DNA from: JAZKJD01 sp040384585
GTDB lineage: Bacteria > Pseudomonadota > Gammaproteobacteria > Diplorickettsiales > Diplorickettsiaceae
Assembly (NCBI GenBank): GCA_040384585.1
Contig: JAZKJD010000015.1
Location: 1-64,000 of the forward strand
Reading direction: 5' to 3'
DNA length: 64,000 nt
The notes beneath the pieces are model-generated. The model searched no databases. It was not told the origin of the DNA and was given only the letters and a program-made list of their open reading frames with translations. Each line of letters begins with the position of its first letter. Within the stretch, counting starts at the first letter, position 1. Shown here one piece after another: positions 7,830 through 17,107 of this stretch. The position numbers and the translations under genes were made by a program.

Positions 7830-9467
7830 ATGGAACTAGCTCGCGTTTTTTTATTAGGCGCCTTATTTTTAATTGCATTCATGTTATGGAATGCATGGCA
7901 GAATGAATATCCTAATACTCGAGAGATAAAGGCATCAACGCAAATTCAGCAAAAACAAATTGCTACTGAACTGACAAAATTATCGGGATCTCAACTTCCA
8001 TCTGTTATGGAAGGAGGTCAACTAAGTGACAATAGTCATCGTTATATTCGTGTTAAAACAGATGTCTTAGACATTGTAATTGACACACAGGGAGGGAGCA
8101 TTGTCCAAGCTAATCTTTTAAAATATCCGCAACAAGCTAGCGATCCTAATTCTCAACCCTTTCAATTACTTAGTAAAAATCCAGAAAACTACTATGTAGC
8201 GCAGAGTGGACTCGCAGGCTCTGAAAGACAAATACTTCAGTATCGAAGTGCACGAACAAACTACAACTTAGGACCTGAACAATCCGAGCTTCGTGTTAAT
8301 TTAATTTGTACTAGCTGCGGAAACGTAGCTATCCAAAAGCAGTTTGTTTTTAAGCACAATGACTATTTAGTGCCTATTAATTATCAAATAGGAAATCATA
8401 GCAACTCACTTTGGAAAGGACAGCTTTATACACAGTTCCAACAAAAAAAGCGTATTCCGGCACGTAGTCTTTTTAATATTAGTTCTTATACAGGCGGAGC
8501 AATTTCTACCCAGGAAAAACCTTATCAAAAAGTTAGTTTTGATAAAATGGGTGAAGGAATTTCCATGGCAACGGAAGGTGGTTGGGTTGCCATGTTACAA
8601 CATTATTTTATTAGTGCTTGGATTCCACCCGTGGGACAGACATATCATTTTTATAGCGATGGAAAGAATGATGTTTATACCTTAGGAATGTTAGGTTCAC
8701 CCTTTCAAGTTAAGCCGAATACACAATATACCAGTCAGGCTAAGCTTTATCTTGGTCCAGAAAGCATGGACCGCCTAAACGCCGCAGCGCCTCATCTAAA
8801 TTTAACAATAGACTATGGCATTCTATGGTTTATTTCTATTGCCCTTTTCTGGCTATTAAAGCAAATCCATCAGGTAGTAGGTAATTGGGGTTGGTCGATT
8901 GTTATTGTGACGGTACTCATTAAATTAGCTTTTTACCACCTGTCGGCCAAGAGTTATCGTTCGATGGCTGCGATGCGTAACCTGCAGCCTCGTCTAAATG
9001 TTCTAAAAGAGCGTTATGGGGATGATAGACAGAAATTAACCAAAGCAACGATGGAGCTTTATAAATCAGAAAAAGTAAATCCTTTGGGAGGTTGCTTACC
9101 TATTTTGGTTCAGATTCCGGTATTTATTGCACTTTATTGGATGCTGCTAGAAAGTGTTGAATTACGTCAAGCTCCTTTTATTTTCTGGATTCATGATTTA
9201 TCGACCAAAGATCCATACTATATTTTACCTATTTTAATGGGTATTACGATGTTTGTTCAGCAGCGTTTAAATCCACCACCGCCGGATCCTACACAGGCTA
9301 AGGTTATGCAGTTTTTGCCGATTTTTTTTACTGCCTTGTTTTTAAATTTTCCATCTGGATTGGTGTTGTACTGGGTAGTGAATAATACGCTTTCAATTTT
9401 ACAACAGTGGTTTATTATGCGCCGTATGCAGACACAATTTAATCAAAAAAATCTAAAAAAACGCTAG
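7830..9467 (+). CDS. yidC: membrane protein insertase YidC
   Basis: Inserts and folds inner-membrane proteins alone or with SecYEG. The 545-residue protein has an N-terminal transmembrane anchor (about residues 5-23). A large periplasmic beta-rich domain follows, to about 325. The conserved C-terminal insertase region has about five membrane helices and includes MAAMRNLQPRLNVLKERYGDD and NPLGGCLPILVQIPVFIALY. It ends with a basic tail (FNQKNLKKR). Length and architecture match the gram-negative form. It is third in the rnpA-yidD-yidC group and is followed by a perfect hairpin. Confidence 0.97.
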   Translation: MELARVFLLGALFLIAFMLWNAWQNEYPNTREIKASTQIQQKQIATELTKLSGSQLPSVMEGGQLSDNSHRYIRVKTDVLDIVIDTQGGSIVQANLLKYPQQASDPNSQPFQLLSKNPENYYVAQSGLAGSERQILQYRSARTNYNLGPEQSELRVNLICTSCGNVAIQKQFVFKHNDYLVPINYQIGNHSNSLWKGQLYTQFQQKKRIPARSLFNISSYTGGAISTQEKPYQKVSFDKMGEGISMATEGGWVAMLQHYFISAWIPPVGQTYHFYSDGKNDVYTLGMLGSPFQVKPNTQYTSQAKLYLGPESMDRLNAAAPHLNLTIDYGILWFISIALFWLLKQIHQVVGNWGWSIVIVTVLIKLAFYHLSAKSYRSMAAMRNLQPRLNVLKERYGDDRQKLTKATMELYKSEKVNPLGGCLPILVQIPVFIALYWMLLESVELRQAPFIFWIHDLSTKDPYYILPILMGITMFVQQRLNPPPPDPTQAKVMQFLPIFFTALFLNFPSGLVLYWVVNNTLSILQQWFIMRRMQTQFNQKNLKKR

Positions 9468-9490
9468 CTTGTGCCTTTAGAGGCACAAGC
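9467..9490 (+). terminator. hairpin after yidC
   Basis: GCTTGTGCCT-TTAG-AGGCACAAGC is a perfect 10-bp stem starting on the last base of the yidC stop codon. It is followed by CAAAAATT and lacks a strong T run, so it may attenuate or stabilise the 3' end without fully terminating. mnmE starts 26 bases later. Confidence 0.55.
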
Positions 9491-9515
9491 CAAAAATTCA
9501 AGTGAATAGTTTCTG

Positions 9516-10913
9516 ATGAAATCCAAGCGATTACCTAATTTCGAAAAAGGTCTAGATACCATTGCCGCCATTGCGACTCCCTCTGGGCGTGGTGGGATTG
9601 GCATCATTCGTATTTCAGGTTCACATACCCAAGCTATCGCTGTCGCTTTAATTGGCCGCTTGCCTAAACCACGCCATGCCGATTATCTGAAATTTCTAGC
9701 AATAGACGGAACTCCTATTGATAAAGGGGTAGTACTCTATTTTCCGGCGCCCAATTCTTTTACAGGGGAAGACGTCTTAGAAATACAGGGGCATGGAGGA
9801 CCTATTATTTTAGATTGCTTATTGCAGCGCGTTTTACAATTGGGGGCGCGATTGGCACGGCCAGGTGAATTTTCAGAACGTGCCTTTTTAAATGGAAAAT
9901 TAGACCTTGTTCAAGCAGAAGCGATTGCAGACTTAATTGATGCAGAATCAGCGCAAGCAGCGTTAGCGGCGATGCGTTCTCTACAAGGAGAATTTTCCAA
10001 ACACGTCAATCGGATGCTAGAAACGTTGATCGCTTTACGGATGTATTTAGAAGCGTCTATTGATTTTTCAGATGAAACGATTGATTTTTTAAAAGATTCT
10101 GATGCCAAAAAAAAATTAAAGGCGATTTTATTAGAAATTGCAAAAATAAAAAAAGTAGCCAGACAAGGAGTTTTATTACAAGAAGGAATGCATATTGCTA
10201 TTGTCGGTCCTCCCAACGTAGGAAAATCAAGCTTATTAAATAAATTAACAGGTCAAGATTCAGCCATTGTTACTCCTGTTGCTGGAACAACACGTGATGT
10301 TATTCGAGAAAAAATACACATTGATGGTTTGCCAATACATATCGTCGATACGGCAGGATTGAGAAAAATAGAGGATGAAGTTGAACAGCAAGGAATAAAG
10401 CGAAGTTTAGCTGAAATTGAAAAAGCCGATCGTATTTTATGGGTTGTTGATAGTACGATAACCCCACTAAGCGATTTAAAATCTTTATATCTGATGGATT
10501 TTTTTGATAATTTATCACTTAACAAGCGTGTCACTGTGATACGAAATAAAATCGATATCAACCAAGAAAGCGCACATTTCAGCGAAGAAGCGAACTTTGA
10601 TGTCATTAGTTTATCGGTAAAAACCGGCGAAGGGTTGTCTATCCTTCATCATTATCTTAAAACGAGTGTGGGATACGAAGCTGGGGCAGAAGGTAATTTT
10701 AGTGCCAGACGTAGACATTTAGAGGCATTAGACAAGGCTGAAACAGCACTAACTAATGGTTTAGATAAATTAGGGTGTGTTGACAATCAATTTCCGGAAT
10801 TATTAGCCGAAGATTTGGCTATTGCGCAAAATCATTTGAATACGATTACAGGTCAATTTACTACGGAAGATCTTTTGGGAAAAATTTTTTCTAGTTTTTG
10901 TATTGGGAAATAA
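9516..10913 (+). CDS. mnmE: tRNA uridine-5-carboxymethylaminomethyl(34) synthesis GTPase MnmE
   Basis: With MnmG it modifies the wobble uridine of several tRNAs. The 465-residue protein has an N-terminal formyl-THF-binding domain beginning DTIAAIATPSGRGGIGIIR. A helical domain follows, with an inserted G domain carrying GPPNVGKSSLLNKL (G1) and DTAGLR (G3). The C-terminal FCIGK motif contains the catalytic cysteine. It is the last gene of the oriC-proximal rightward cluster. All key motifs are intact. Confidence 0.97.
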   Translation: MKSKRLPNFEKGLDTIAAIATPSGRGGIGIIRISGSHTQAIAVALIGRLPKPRHADYLKFLAIDGTPIDKGVVLYFPAPNSFTGEDVLEIQGHGGPIILDCLLQRVLQLGARLARPGEFSERAFLNGKLDLVQAEAIADLIDAESAQAALAAMRSLQGEFSKHVNRMLETLIALRMYLEASIDFSDETIDFLKDSDAKKKLKAILLEIAKIKKVARQGVLLQEGMHIAIVGPPNVGKSSLLNKLTGQDSAIVTPVAGTTRDVIREKIHIDGLPIHIVDTAGLRKIEDEVEQQGIKRSLAEIEKADRILWVVDSTITPLSDLKSLYLMDFFDNLSLNKRVTVIRNKIDINQESAHFSEEANFDVISLSVKTGEGLSILHHYLKTSVGYEAGAEGNFSARRRHLEALDKAETALTNGLDKLGCVDNQFPELLAEDLAIAQNHLNTITGQFTTEDLLGKIFSSFCIGK

Positions 10914-11060
10914 TAAAAATTAGGGAATGTAATAATTTTTATTATACTTTCAAAAATGATTGATAAGTTGTGCGGGTCCTTGTATGTTAAAGATTCGAAG
11001 GGAAAAGAAGTTTTATGGAAATAGCCGGGATGTAGCTTACGCATAAACTCGTCAGTGGCC

Positions 11061-11136
11061 GCTGGGTCCTGCCGCGCCAGGGTTATTTTTTTAATTTGGA
11101 AAAATTAAGAAAAATAACCCTGGCACGTCACCCAGC
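11061..11136. repeat. long inverted repeat between mnmE and the heptosyltransferase gene
   Basis: The left arm starting GCTGGGTCCTGCCGCGCCAG pairs with a right arm whose reverse complement starts GCTGGGTGACGTGCCAGGGT. Stem length is about 35 bases per side around a tiny loop, with a few mismatches. It lies between convergent genes, so it could serve as a bidirectional terminator, or it may be a palindromic mobile repeat. The rest of the 10914-11172 gap shows no gene. Confidence 0.6.
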
Positions 11137-11172
11137 GATAAGGATCGATAGTGTTTTCGCCATTAATTTATT

Positions 11173-12222
11173 TTAAAAAGATGTTGGGACGGAACCTAAT
11201 TCAGTGATCGCCTTTAATACCAGGCTAGGTTTTAATTCTTTCATACAGTTGAAATGCACCAGTGGACATTCTCGTTGAAAGCAAGGACTACAGGAGAGAT
11301 TAAGCGTTAGTATACGCTTATGATCGGTTAGAGGCGGTGTAAACGCTGGACTACTTGAGCCATACAATACGATGAGCGGACGATGTAGCGCGGCAGCACA
11401 GTGCATTAAACCGGAATCATTGCTTATTACCAGTGTAGCCATCGCTAAGATGGTTATAGCTTGTCGTAATGAAGTTTTGCCAGTGAGATCAATACATCGA
11501 TTTTCTGTCAGTTTTTGTATGGACTGAGCAATGGCTTGATCACTTTTTGAACCTAATAAACAAATCTGCCACCCTTCTGTATATTTATAGTTAGCTATTT
11601 CAGCAAAATATTCGATTGGCCATCGTTTTGCGGGTCCAAACGCAGCGCCTGGACACAAAATAAGCAAGGGCTTTTCTGAAAATGTCAGTGATAATGCGGA
11701 TAAGGTATTTTTTATTTGCTTAGGATTGACGTCTAACGAAGGTTGATAGTCCTCCCAAGGAATAGGTCTATTGGAGATAGGAGAAGATCCCAGTGCAAGA
11801 AAACGTTGTACCATTAATGGTAGTTTTTTTTTATTTAACGTTTTCTGATCATTGAGTAAACCAAAACGCATTTCTCCTCGCCAGCCAGTTCGTAAAGGAA
11901 TACGAGCAGCAAAGGGGATAATGGCAGATTTCCAAGAATTGGGTAATACAATGGCTTGTTGATATTCTTTATTTCTCAATACGTTTCCAAGTCGCCAGCG
12001 CTGTTTTAATTGGAACTGAGAATGGCCAAATGGCATATCCAGTATTTCATTTATCTCTGGCATTAGGGAAAGTAAGCCATGACTCCAGCGTGGAGCAATA
12101 ATATCTATTTTTGTTTCAAAATTCTTTTGTTTTAGATATTTGAATAAGGGTTGCGCCATGATGATATCGCCTATCCAGCCGGGGCTAATAATAAGGATTT
12201 TCCTAGGGCTGGATTTAGGCAT
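11173..12222 (-). CDS. waaF: lipopolysaccharide heptosyltransferase II (glycosyltransferase family 9)
   Basis: Transfers heptose to the LPS inner core in the cytosol. The N-terminal ILIISPGWIGDIIMAQPLF is typical of WaaF. The C-terminal GT-B half carries ILCPGAAFGPAKRWPIEYFA and the block SNDSGLMHCAAALHRPLIVLYG, with the donor-binding S/D-S-G-x-M-H. I prefer the ATG at 12222 (349 residues) over a TTG 12 bases upstream; neither has a clear ribosome-binding site. It fits functionally with hldE and hldD at 49.5-51.9 kb, which make the ADP-heptose donor. WaaF versus WaaC or WaaQ cannot be settled without alignment, but WaaF fits best. Confidence 0.88.
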   Translation of the reverse strand: MPKSSPRKILIISPGWIGDIIMAQPLFKYLKQKNFETKIDIIAPRWSHGLLSLMPEINEILDMPFGHSQFQLKQRWRLGNVLRNKEYQQAIVLPNSWKSAIIPFAARIPLRTGWRGEMRFGLLNDQKTLNKKKLPLMVQRFLALGSSPISNRPIPWEDYQPSLDVNPKQIKNTLSALSLTFSEKPLLILCPGAAFGPAKRWPIEYFAEIANYKYTEGWQICLLGSKSDQAIAQSIQKLTENRCIDLTGKTSLRQAITILAMATLVISNDSGLMHCAAALHRPLIVLYGSSSPAFTPPLTDHKRILTLNLSCSPCFQRECPLVHFNCMKELKPSLVLKAITELGSVPTSF

Positions 12223-12304
12223 AAAGCAAAGCAACTCAAAAATAGCGTTTTTCTATAGGATGAACTATCCTGGTATCTTATCTTATCTTATTTTAAGATA
12301 GCTA

Positions 12305-12439
12305 AAGCATTTTTCGTCATTGCGAGCGCGAAGCGCGCGGCAATCGGGTGAAACGCTTAATTTTTCCTGGATGGCTACGGCCTCACTGATGTTTCGGCCT
12401 CGCCATGACGGACTATTTTTAACTTTTGTACGGTGCATA
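12305..12439 (+). repeat. CGTCATTGCGAGC-type repeat, copy 2
   Basis: About 105 bases matching 2394-2499 inverted (start AAGCATTTTTCGTCATTGCG), followed by sequence resembling the TACAAAA terminal repeat of the MITE family. It lies just upstream of the surface protein gene, and an open frame runs through it into that gene, which makes the protein look longer than it is. Confidence 0.75.
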
Positions 12440-12472
12440 GGTCAAAGATACCTAAGCCAGGAATTGATTCTG

Positions 12473-14614
12473 ATGCGGAAAAGGAAGTCGCCGTTTTTTA
12501 TTTTCTCTTTGGTGGTACTGCTTAGTTTACTGTTACTGACAGAAACGGCTAATGCAGCGGAAGCCCCTTCTCCGCGACTGTCCGCTAACGGCTATGCCAG
12601 TGATTTTACGGTAGGTCAAGCAGATTTGATGCTGCCAATCAAAGGAGATGGAACCCATAATCTTTATCTCGATCCCGATGTAGCTTATGGAAGTGATAAT
12701 CAAGGTTATGCGGATCTCGGATTAGGCTATCGCTGGATTCAGAATGATGCGGCTATTTTGGGTGGATATGTCTTTGGCGGTTATTCTCGACTCGACAACA
12801 ATGCTCGCGTATGGGTGGCAAATCCTGGAATAGAAGCCTTCGGTTCTCGCTGGGATGCCCATCTGAATGGATATTTCCCTATGGGCGATCGTAGTACTTA
12901 CCTAGGAGAAGTCTTTAGTTTTACGTTTACCGGCCATTCGGAATTTATGAACGATGTGGCTCATGTCTTCCAGCAGGTGGGTAATGGCGGAGATGCCCAG
13001 TTTGCTTATCAACTGTTTCCAGGAAACTCATTAAAGGCATCCGTAGGCACTTATTTTTTCTCCCCTAAGGAAACCGGTAATCTCTGGGGCGGAGCTGCCG
13101 GTTTGGAGTATTGGATGGATCAACATGTGAAAGTGTTTGCCCGTTATACCTACGATAATTTGAATCACAGTACCGGCGCTTTAGGTTTAGGAGTAGAGTT
13201 CGGTGGAATGCGTAGTCACCGTAGTGACCCTGATTTAGCAGAAAGGTTGACCGATCCCGTGGAACGTTATCTGGCTGAGTTAGGGAGAGGTTCCGGGATT
13301 CCTAGCCGTAAGCGTTACCAACCCGTGCCCGCAGGCATGATTCCTCCCGTGCCAGTACGAGATGATATTGCATACTTCAGCCAAACCGGTGGACCGAATA
13401 ATGGAGGAATAGGTTTAACCTTAGCGAATTGTACTGAGGAAAATCCCTGTGGTCCTACGGATCTAACGAATGTGAGTGCTATTACTTTGGATACCTTACT
13501 ACCCGATACAGTGATGTATTTTAATGGAGGAAGCTATGCGGCGACCGATGTGTTAGGAGGAACTAATCCAGTAACCTTACAAGCCGGTCAAAGTGTGTCT
13601 TCGCGCACAGCGGATTATAGCCAGCCGGCAACGGGTGCTGGGCGTTCCACTTTTAACGGCGCTTTTATCCTCAACAGTAATAATACGCTAGAGAATATTA
13701 TTCTTCTGCCTACAGCGGCTACCGCAATGGGTAATGGGGTGTTAGCTAACAATGCCAGTAATGTCTTAGTTCCCGGTAGCCAGATTGGCAGCTTCACAAA
13801 TCCTTTTAATACCGGTGTACTCATGACCGGTAGCAGCCAACTGAATATTACCGATAGTCAGATCAATGCAAAAAATTTGACGGGGGGTATTGGTACTGGG
13901 ATACTCGCTAAGAATAATTCGATTATTAGTGCCAATGATATAGTGATAAACATGGATGGGGCTGATACGAATGCTGTCAAGAGTCAAGATGATAGTCAAG
14001 TAACTATTACTGTTGGCCAGATCAATCTAACTAATGGTAACGGTGCTAATAATGGGCTAATCGCTACGGGTGATTCGACGCTTAATGCCAGTAATATAAC
14101 GCTAAACATGAGTGGGGGTGTTTCTGCTGCCGTCGCCAGTCAAGAGGATGCTCAACTAAGTATTATCGATAGCCAGATCAATCAAACAAGTTTGTCTGAT
14201 GTTACTGGATTATTCGTTTCAGATAATTCGACTATGATCGCCAGTAATATAACGTTAACCATTGGTGGATCTGCTGTTACTGCTGTTTTGGTTGCAGGTA
14301 CCAGCAAACTGAGTATTGTTGGTAGTCAGATCGATGCAACAGCTTCGAGTCCTGCTGATATCGCATTTGGATTCAGGGCTTCCGGCAGTTCGACTACAAC
14401 AGCTAGCGATACGCAGGTGAATCTGACAACAACAGGCGGTAACAGTGCTATTGCTTTGGCTACTGAAAATGCGGCTAGTATCCAATTCGATAACGGAAGC
14501 TTAAGTGCTACTGGAGGACCAAGTTCTGATATAAAGAACACAGTCGCTGGAGGAACTATCACCATTACCAGCAGTACTTGTAACTTGAATGGTAGCCCAT
14601 TGACTTGTCCCTAG
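12473..14614 (+). CDS. inverse-autotransporter-like surface protein with beta-helix repeats
   Basis: The start at 12473 (AGGA upstream) gives 713 residues and a signal peptide ending TETANA. An upstream start at 12320 would add residues from the repeat and is rejected. The N-terminal 250 or so mature residues (YADLGLGYRWIQNDAAILGG and neighbouring beta-strand patterns) resemble the inverse autotransporter beta-barrel of the intimin/invasin type. After a linker, an S/T/N/G-rich region contains at least four 51-53 residue repeats, each with an (S/G)QI(N/D) core (DNA spacing 159, 156 and 153 bases), probably beta-helix rungs. It is expected to be outer-membrane anchored with an exposed passenger. 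No Ig-like or lectin domain is evident. The family assignment is by character, and ligand and role are unknown. Confidence 0.7.
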   Translation: MRKRKSPFFIFSLVVLLSLLLLTETANAAEAPSPRLSANGYASDFTVGQADLMLPIKGDGTHNLYLDPDVAYGSDNQGYADLGLGYRWIQNDAAILGGYVFGGYSRLDNNARVWVANPGIEAFGSRWDAHLNGYFPMGDRSTYLGEVFSFTFTGHSEFMNDVAHVFQQVGNGGDAQFAYQLFPGNSLKASVGTYFFSPKETGNLWGGAAGLEYWMDQHVKVFARYTYDNLNHSTGALGLGVEFGGMRSHRSDPDLAERLTDPVERYLAELGRGSGIPSRKRYQPVPAGMIPPVPVRDDIAYFSQTGGPNNGGIGLTLANCTEENPCGPTDLTNVSAITLDTLLPDTVMYFNGGSYAATDVLGGTNPVTLQAGQSVSSRTADYSQPATGAGRSTFNGAFILNSNNTLENIILLPTAATAMGNGVLANNASNVLVPGSQIGSFTNPFNTGVLMTGSSQLNITDSQINAKNLTGGIGTGILAKNNSIISANDIVINMDGADTNAVKSQDDSQVTITVGQINLTNGNGANNGLIATGDSTLNASNITLNMSGGVSAAVASQEDAQLSIIDSQINQTSLSDVTGLFVSDNSTMIASNITLTIGGSAVTAVLVAGTSKLSIVGSQIDATASSPADIAFGFRASGSSTTTASDTQVNLTTTGGNSAIALATENAASIQFDNGSLSATGGPSSDIKNTVAGGTITITSSTCNLNGSPLTCP

Positions 14615-14640
14615 TCATGCACCTTGTCGATGAGTTACTT

Positions 14641-14841
14641 TCATTCTACTTTTTCTTTTAGAAAATACTCTGTTTCACAATAAGGGCAGATAACATGGCC
14701 CGTTTTAGCAATCGGTAAATAGACTCTAGGATGCGAATCCCATAAACGATTTGTTGGTAAAGGGCAGCAAAAAGGCTGTTCTTTTGTAGTGATTTCGTAG
14801 GAACGTTGCGTATTACCGCTAGATAATGGCTTTGACATCAT
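14641..14841 (-). CDS. zinc-finger (zf-CHCC) domain protein
   Basis: A 66-residue protein with FCCPLP, then LWDSHPRVYLPI, and finally GHVICPYCETEYFL. The C...H...C-x2-C order is that of the zf-CHCC family, related to a small accessory subunit of mitochondrial complex I (NDUFS6) and widespread in proteobacteria. It presumably binds one zinc ion. Its role in bacteria is not established. It is transcribed away from the following gene. The start could be either of two adjacent ATG codons. Confidence 0.82.
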   Translation of the reverse strand: MMSKPLSSGNTQRSYEITTKEQPFCCPLPTNRLWDSHPRVYLPIAKTGHVICPYCETEYFLKEKVE

Positions 14842-14886
14842 AAAACCTTAAGGATATTTAACTATTATTCTGCCAGTTTTGTGCTA

Positions 14887-14898
14887 GTCTGTACAGAC
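14887..14898. promoter_or_regulatory. 12-bp perfect palindrome in a divergent intergenic region
   Basis: GTCTGTACAGAC lies between the divergent zf-CHCC gene and the TraI_2-like gene. A perfect dyad in this position could be an operator for an unknown regulator. It is a single occurrence, so chance is possible. Confidence 0.3.
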
Positions 14899-15002
14899 AG
14901 TTACCTTTATTTACGATAAATAAACTCTCTCAAAAGAGTAAGCGATTTAAAAATGCAATAGATAATATTGTGCCGACGAACAAGTCTGGTGGGAAGTTAA
15001 TA

Positions 15003-16268
15003 ATGGTGTTATTCCAGGGTTTAAAGCGTCGTTTAAAAAATATTAAGGCCAATAAGAATGGCCAGGCTCCTACTATTTATCCTATAAAATCAGCCGCTGA
15101 GTTGTTAAATACTAAAGACAAGCAGGGGTTTGTAGAAACGATTAAATCGTTAATGAGCCTTTCTAGCGGCTTCAATGATTTTTATTACCCTGTTATAGAA
15201 AAGTTTGCTGAATTTGTGCAAACCTTACCTGAAAATCAACGGGAATTTTTTGGTCAGCCAGTAGAGTTTTTGACACTAGGCTTAGAGCGAGCTTCTAGAA
15301 CACTTTCTTTATGTTTAGCTTATTTTTTTCCTGAAAAAGCTGATTTTTCTACTATTTCTAAGCACGATGCACTATGGATCTACGCGACATTTACTGCTGC
15401 ATTATTTTTGGATATAGGTAAAATCGCTGTGAAATATACCGTCATGCTTTACCATGAAAAAGCGTATTTACTTAAAAGATGGGATCCCTACGTAAGTGCT
15501 ATGTTAGGCCAAGGGAGCTACTATCAATTTGATTATAGTAAAGAAAATTTAAATGATCTCCGCTATTGCGTAACCCCTGTTCTGGCGCGCCAGATACTGG
15601 ATAGCGCGACGGAATCTTCTTCAGAAATCAGTGGTTTTAATTGGATAGCCACTGATCCAGAAGTACTTGTCGTTTGGTTTGCTTTACTTGCTGGAGAAGA
15701 AGATCGTATTCCTATGACTTCTTTCATGTCTGTGATCCCGCGTGCGGATATAGAAATAATAGAAAATTACCGAAAAGAAAAAAAAATATCGGCGATGGAT
15801 CCCGCAGGGGAAGCCTTTTTGCAGTGGCTGCGTAAAGAAATCAAGGAAGAAAGGATTGCTATTAATAAAAATGATAAATTACGCGTAACAGAAAAAGAAA
15901 TCATTTTCTCTATATCCCTTTTCCAGCAGTTTGCTAATTCAAATCCTAACTATAAACATCCGGAAATTATTGAAAGACAATTTGTTGATATCGCCAAACT
16001 TTATCAGATTCCTATCAGTGAGCTGGATCAGCGCTATAGAGCGCAGGGTGGTTTGTCGGGAATCAGTGATTTAGGTAAAAGATATCGTACTGTCGGCGGC
16101 CTAGCCGCGACCCAGGAGAATGAAAAAACGTCATCTGCACATCGTTTTCTAAAAGGAGGTATTGGTTTGCTTTCTCTTATTACTTCACAGCCGCTTCATC
16201 AAGTGATTCACTTAGGCTTGGCTGAAAAAAGTATAATAAAATCGCCTTCCCAACATTCAATGATTTAA
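15003..16268 (+). CDS. TraI_2 / MOBH relaxase-like domain protein, orphan
   Basis: The region PTIYPIKSAAELLN followed by a helical domain with FFGQPVEFLTLGLERASRTL and AALFLDIGK resembles the TraI_2 domain of MOBH-type conjugative relaxases, which have an HD-hydrolase fold. Here the expected histidines before the LDIGK aspartate and in the GLxxHS-type motif are not seen, so metal-dependent nicking looks lost. I prefer the ATG at 15003 (421 residues, preceded by GGGAAG) to a GTG at 14970. No other conjugation genes are near. It could be a remnant of an integrative element or a repurposed host-interaction protein. The family assignment is moderate. Confidence 0.55.
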   Translation: MVLFQGLKRRLKNIKANKNGQAPTIYPIKSAAELLNTKDKQGFVETIKSLMSLSSGFNDFYYPVIEKFAEFVQTLPENQREFFGQPVEFLTLGLERASRTLSLCLAYFFPEKADFSTISKHDALWIYATFTAALFLDIGKIAVKYTVMLYHEKAYLLKRWDPYVSAMLGQGSYYQFDYSKENLNDLRYCVTPVLARQILDSATESSSEISGFNWIATDPEVLVVWFALLAGEEDRIPMTSFMSVIPRADIEIIENYRKEKKISAMDPAGEAFLQWLRKEIKEERIAINKNDKLRVTEKEIIFSISLFQQFANSNPNYKHPEIIERQFVDIAKLYQIPISELDQRYRAQGGLSGISDLGKRYRTVGGLAATQENEKTSSAHRFLKGGIGLLSLITSQPLHQVIHLGLAEKSIIKSPSQHSMI

Positions 16269-16277
16269 TTTTTTAAT

Positions 16278-17087
16278 ATGGCAAGCTATGTTATAGGGGA
16301 TATCCAGGGTTGTTTTGACCCGTTTATTCATCTACTAAAAAAAATTAATTTTAATTCGAATCAAGATTGTTTATGGTTAACAGGCGATCTCGTTAATCGG
16401 GGCCCTGCTTCTTTAGAGGTACTTCGTTTTGTTAAATCATTAAAATATAGCCAGGTTGTTTTAGGCAATCATGATTTACATTTTTTGTCTGTACTTTATG
16501 GTAAGGCAAGTTTGGATAAACAAGATACCTTAGAGGCTATCTTGAAGGCGCCCGATAAAGAAGCGTTAGGGTCTTGGTTGCGCCATAGGCCGTTGTTACA
16601 TCATAATGCCACTTTAGGCATTACATTAGTGCACGCTGGCCTACCGCCACAATGGGATCTTAACAAAGCATTACAGTGTGCTCATGAGCTTGAAACGATG
16701 CTAAGAAGCCAGCAATATTCTGAATTTTTTGAACATATGTATGGTGATACTCCTAGTCTATGGAGTGATGAGCTTAAGGGCTGGGACAGATTACGCGTTA
16801 TTACCAATGGGTTGACCCGCATACGATTTTGTGATGTAGAAGGAAATTTAGATCTCGATACCAAGGGTAACCTTGCAAAAAAAGGCTATTTTCCTTGGTT
16901 TAAAGTACCCAATCGACGCAGTAAGGATGTAAAGATTTTATTCGGTCATTGGGCGGCATTAGCAGGCAAAACAGACGATCCTATGGCCATTGCTTTAGAT
17001 ACAGGCTGTGTATGGGGACATTGTTTAACAGCGATGCGTTTAGAGGACGGAAAACAATTTACTACAAATTGTTCTAGGATGTGTTGA
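16278..17087 (+). CDS. apaH: diadenosine tetraphosphatase (symmetrical)
   Basis: Hydrolyses Ap4A to two ADP and also removes Np4 RNA caps. The 269 residues carry the metallophosphoesterase motifs GDIQGCFDPF (residues 7-16), GDLVNRGPASLEVLRF, GNHD, and later the C-terminal FGHWAALAG. Length fits the bacterial enzyme. It starts 9 bases after the preceding gene's stop, so it may be co-transcribed with it, although no functional link is apparent. Confidence 0.95.
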   Translation: MASYVIGDIQGCFDPFIHLLKKINFNSNQDCLWLTGDLVNRGPASLEVLRFVKSLKYSQVVLGNHDLHFLSVLYGKASLDKQDTLEAILKAPDKEALGSWLRHRPLLHHNATLGITLVHAGLPPQWDLNKALQCAHELETMLRSQQYSEFFEHMYGDTPSLWSDELKGWDRLRVITNGLTRIRFCDVEGNLDLDTKGNLAKKGYFPWFKVPNRRSKDVKILFGHWAALAGKTDDPMAIALDTGCVWGHCLTAMRLEDGKQFTTNCSRMC

Positions 17088-17107
17088 AATTATTGAATTT
17101 TCAGCTA

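Noticed and set aside
12320..12472. N-terminal extension of the surface protein
   Set aside because: Those codons come from the CGTCATTGCGAGC-type repeat. The ATG at 12473 has AGGA upstream and begins a normal signal peptide.
13615..14565. Several antisense open frames under the surface protein gene
   Set aside because: They are shadows of the repeated coding sequence on the other strand; no start signals or conserved motifs.
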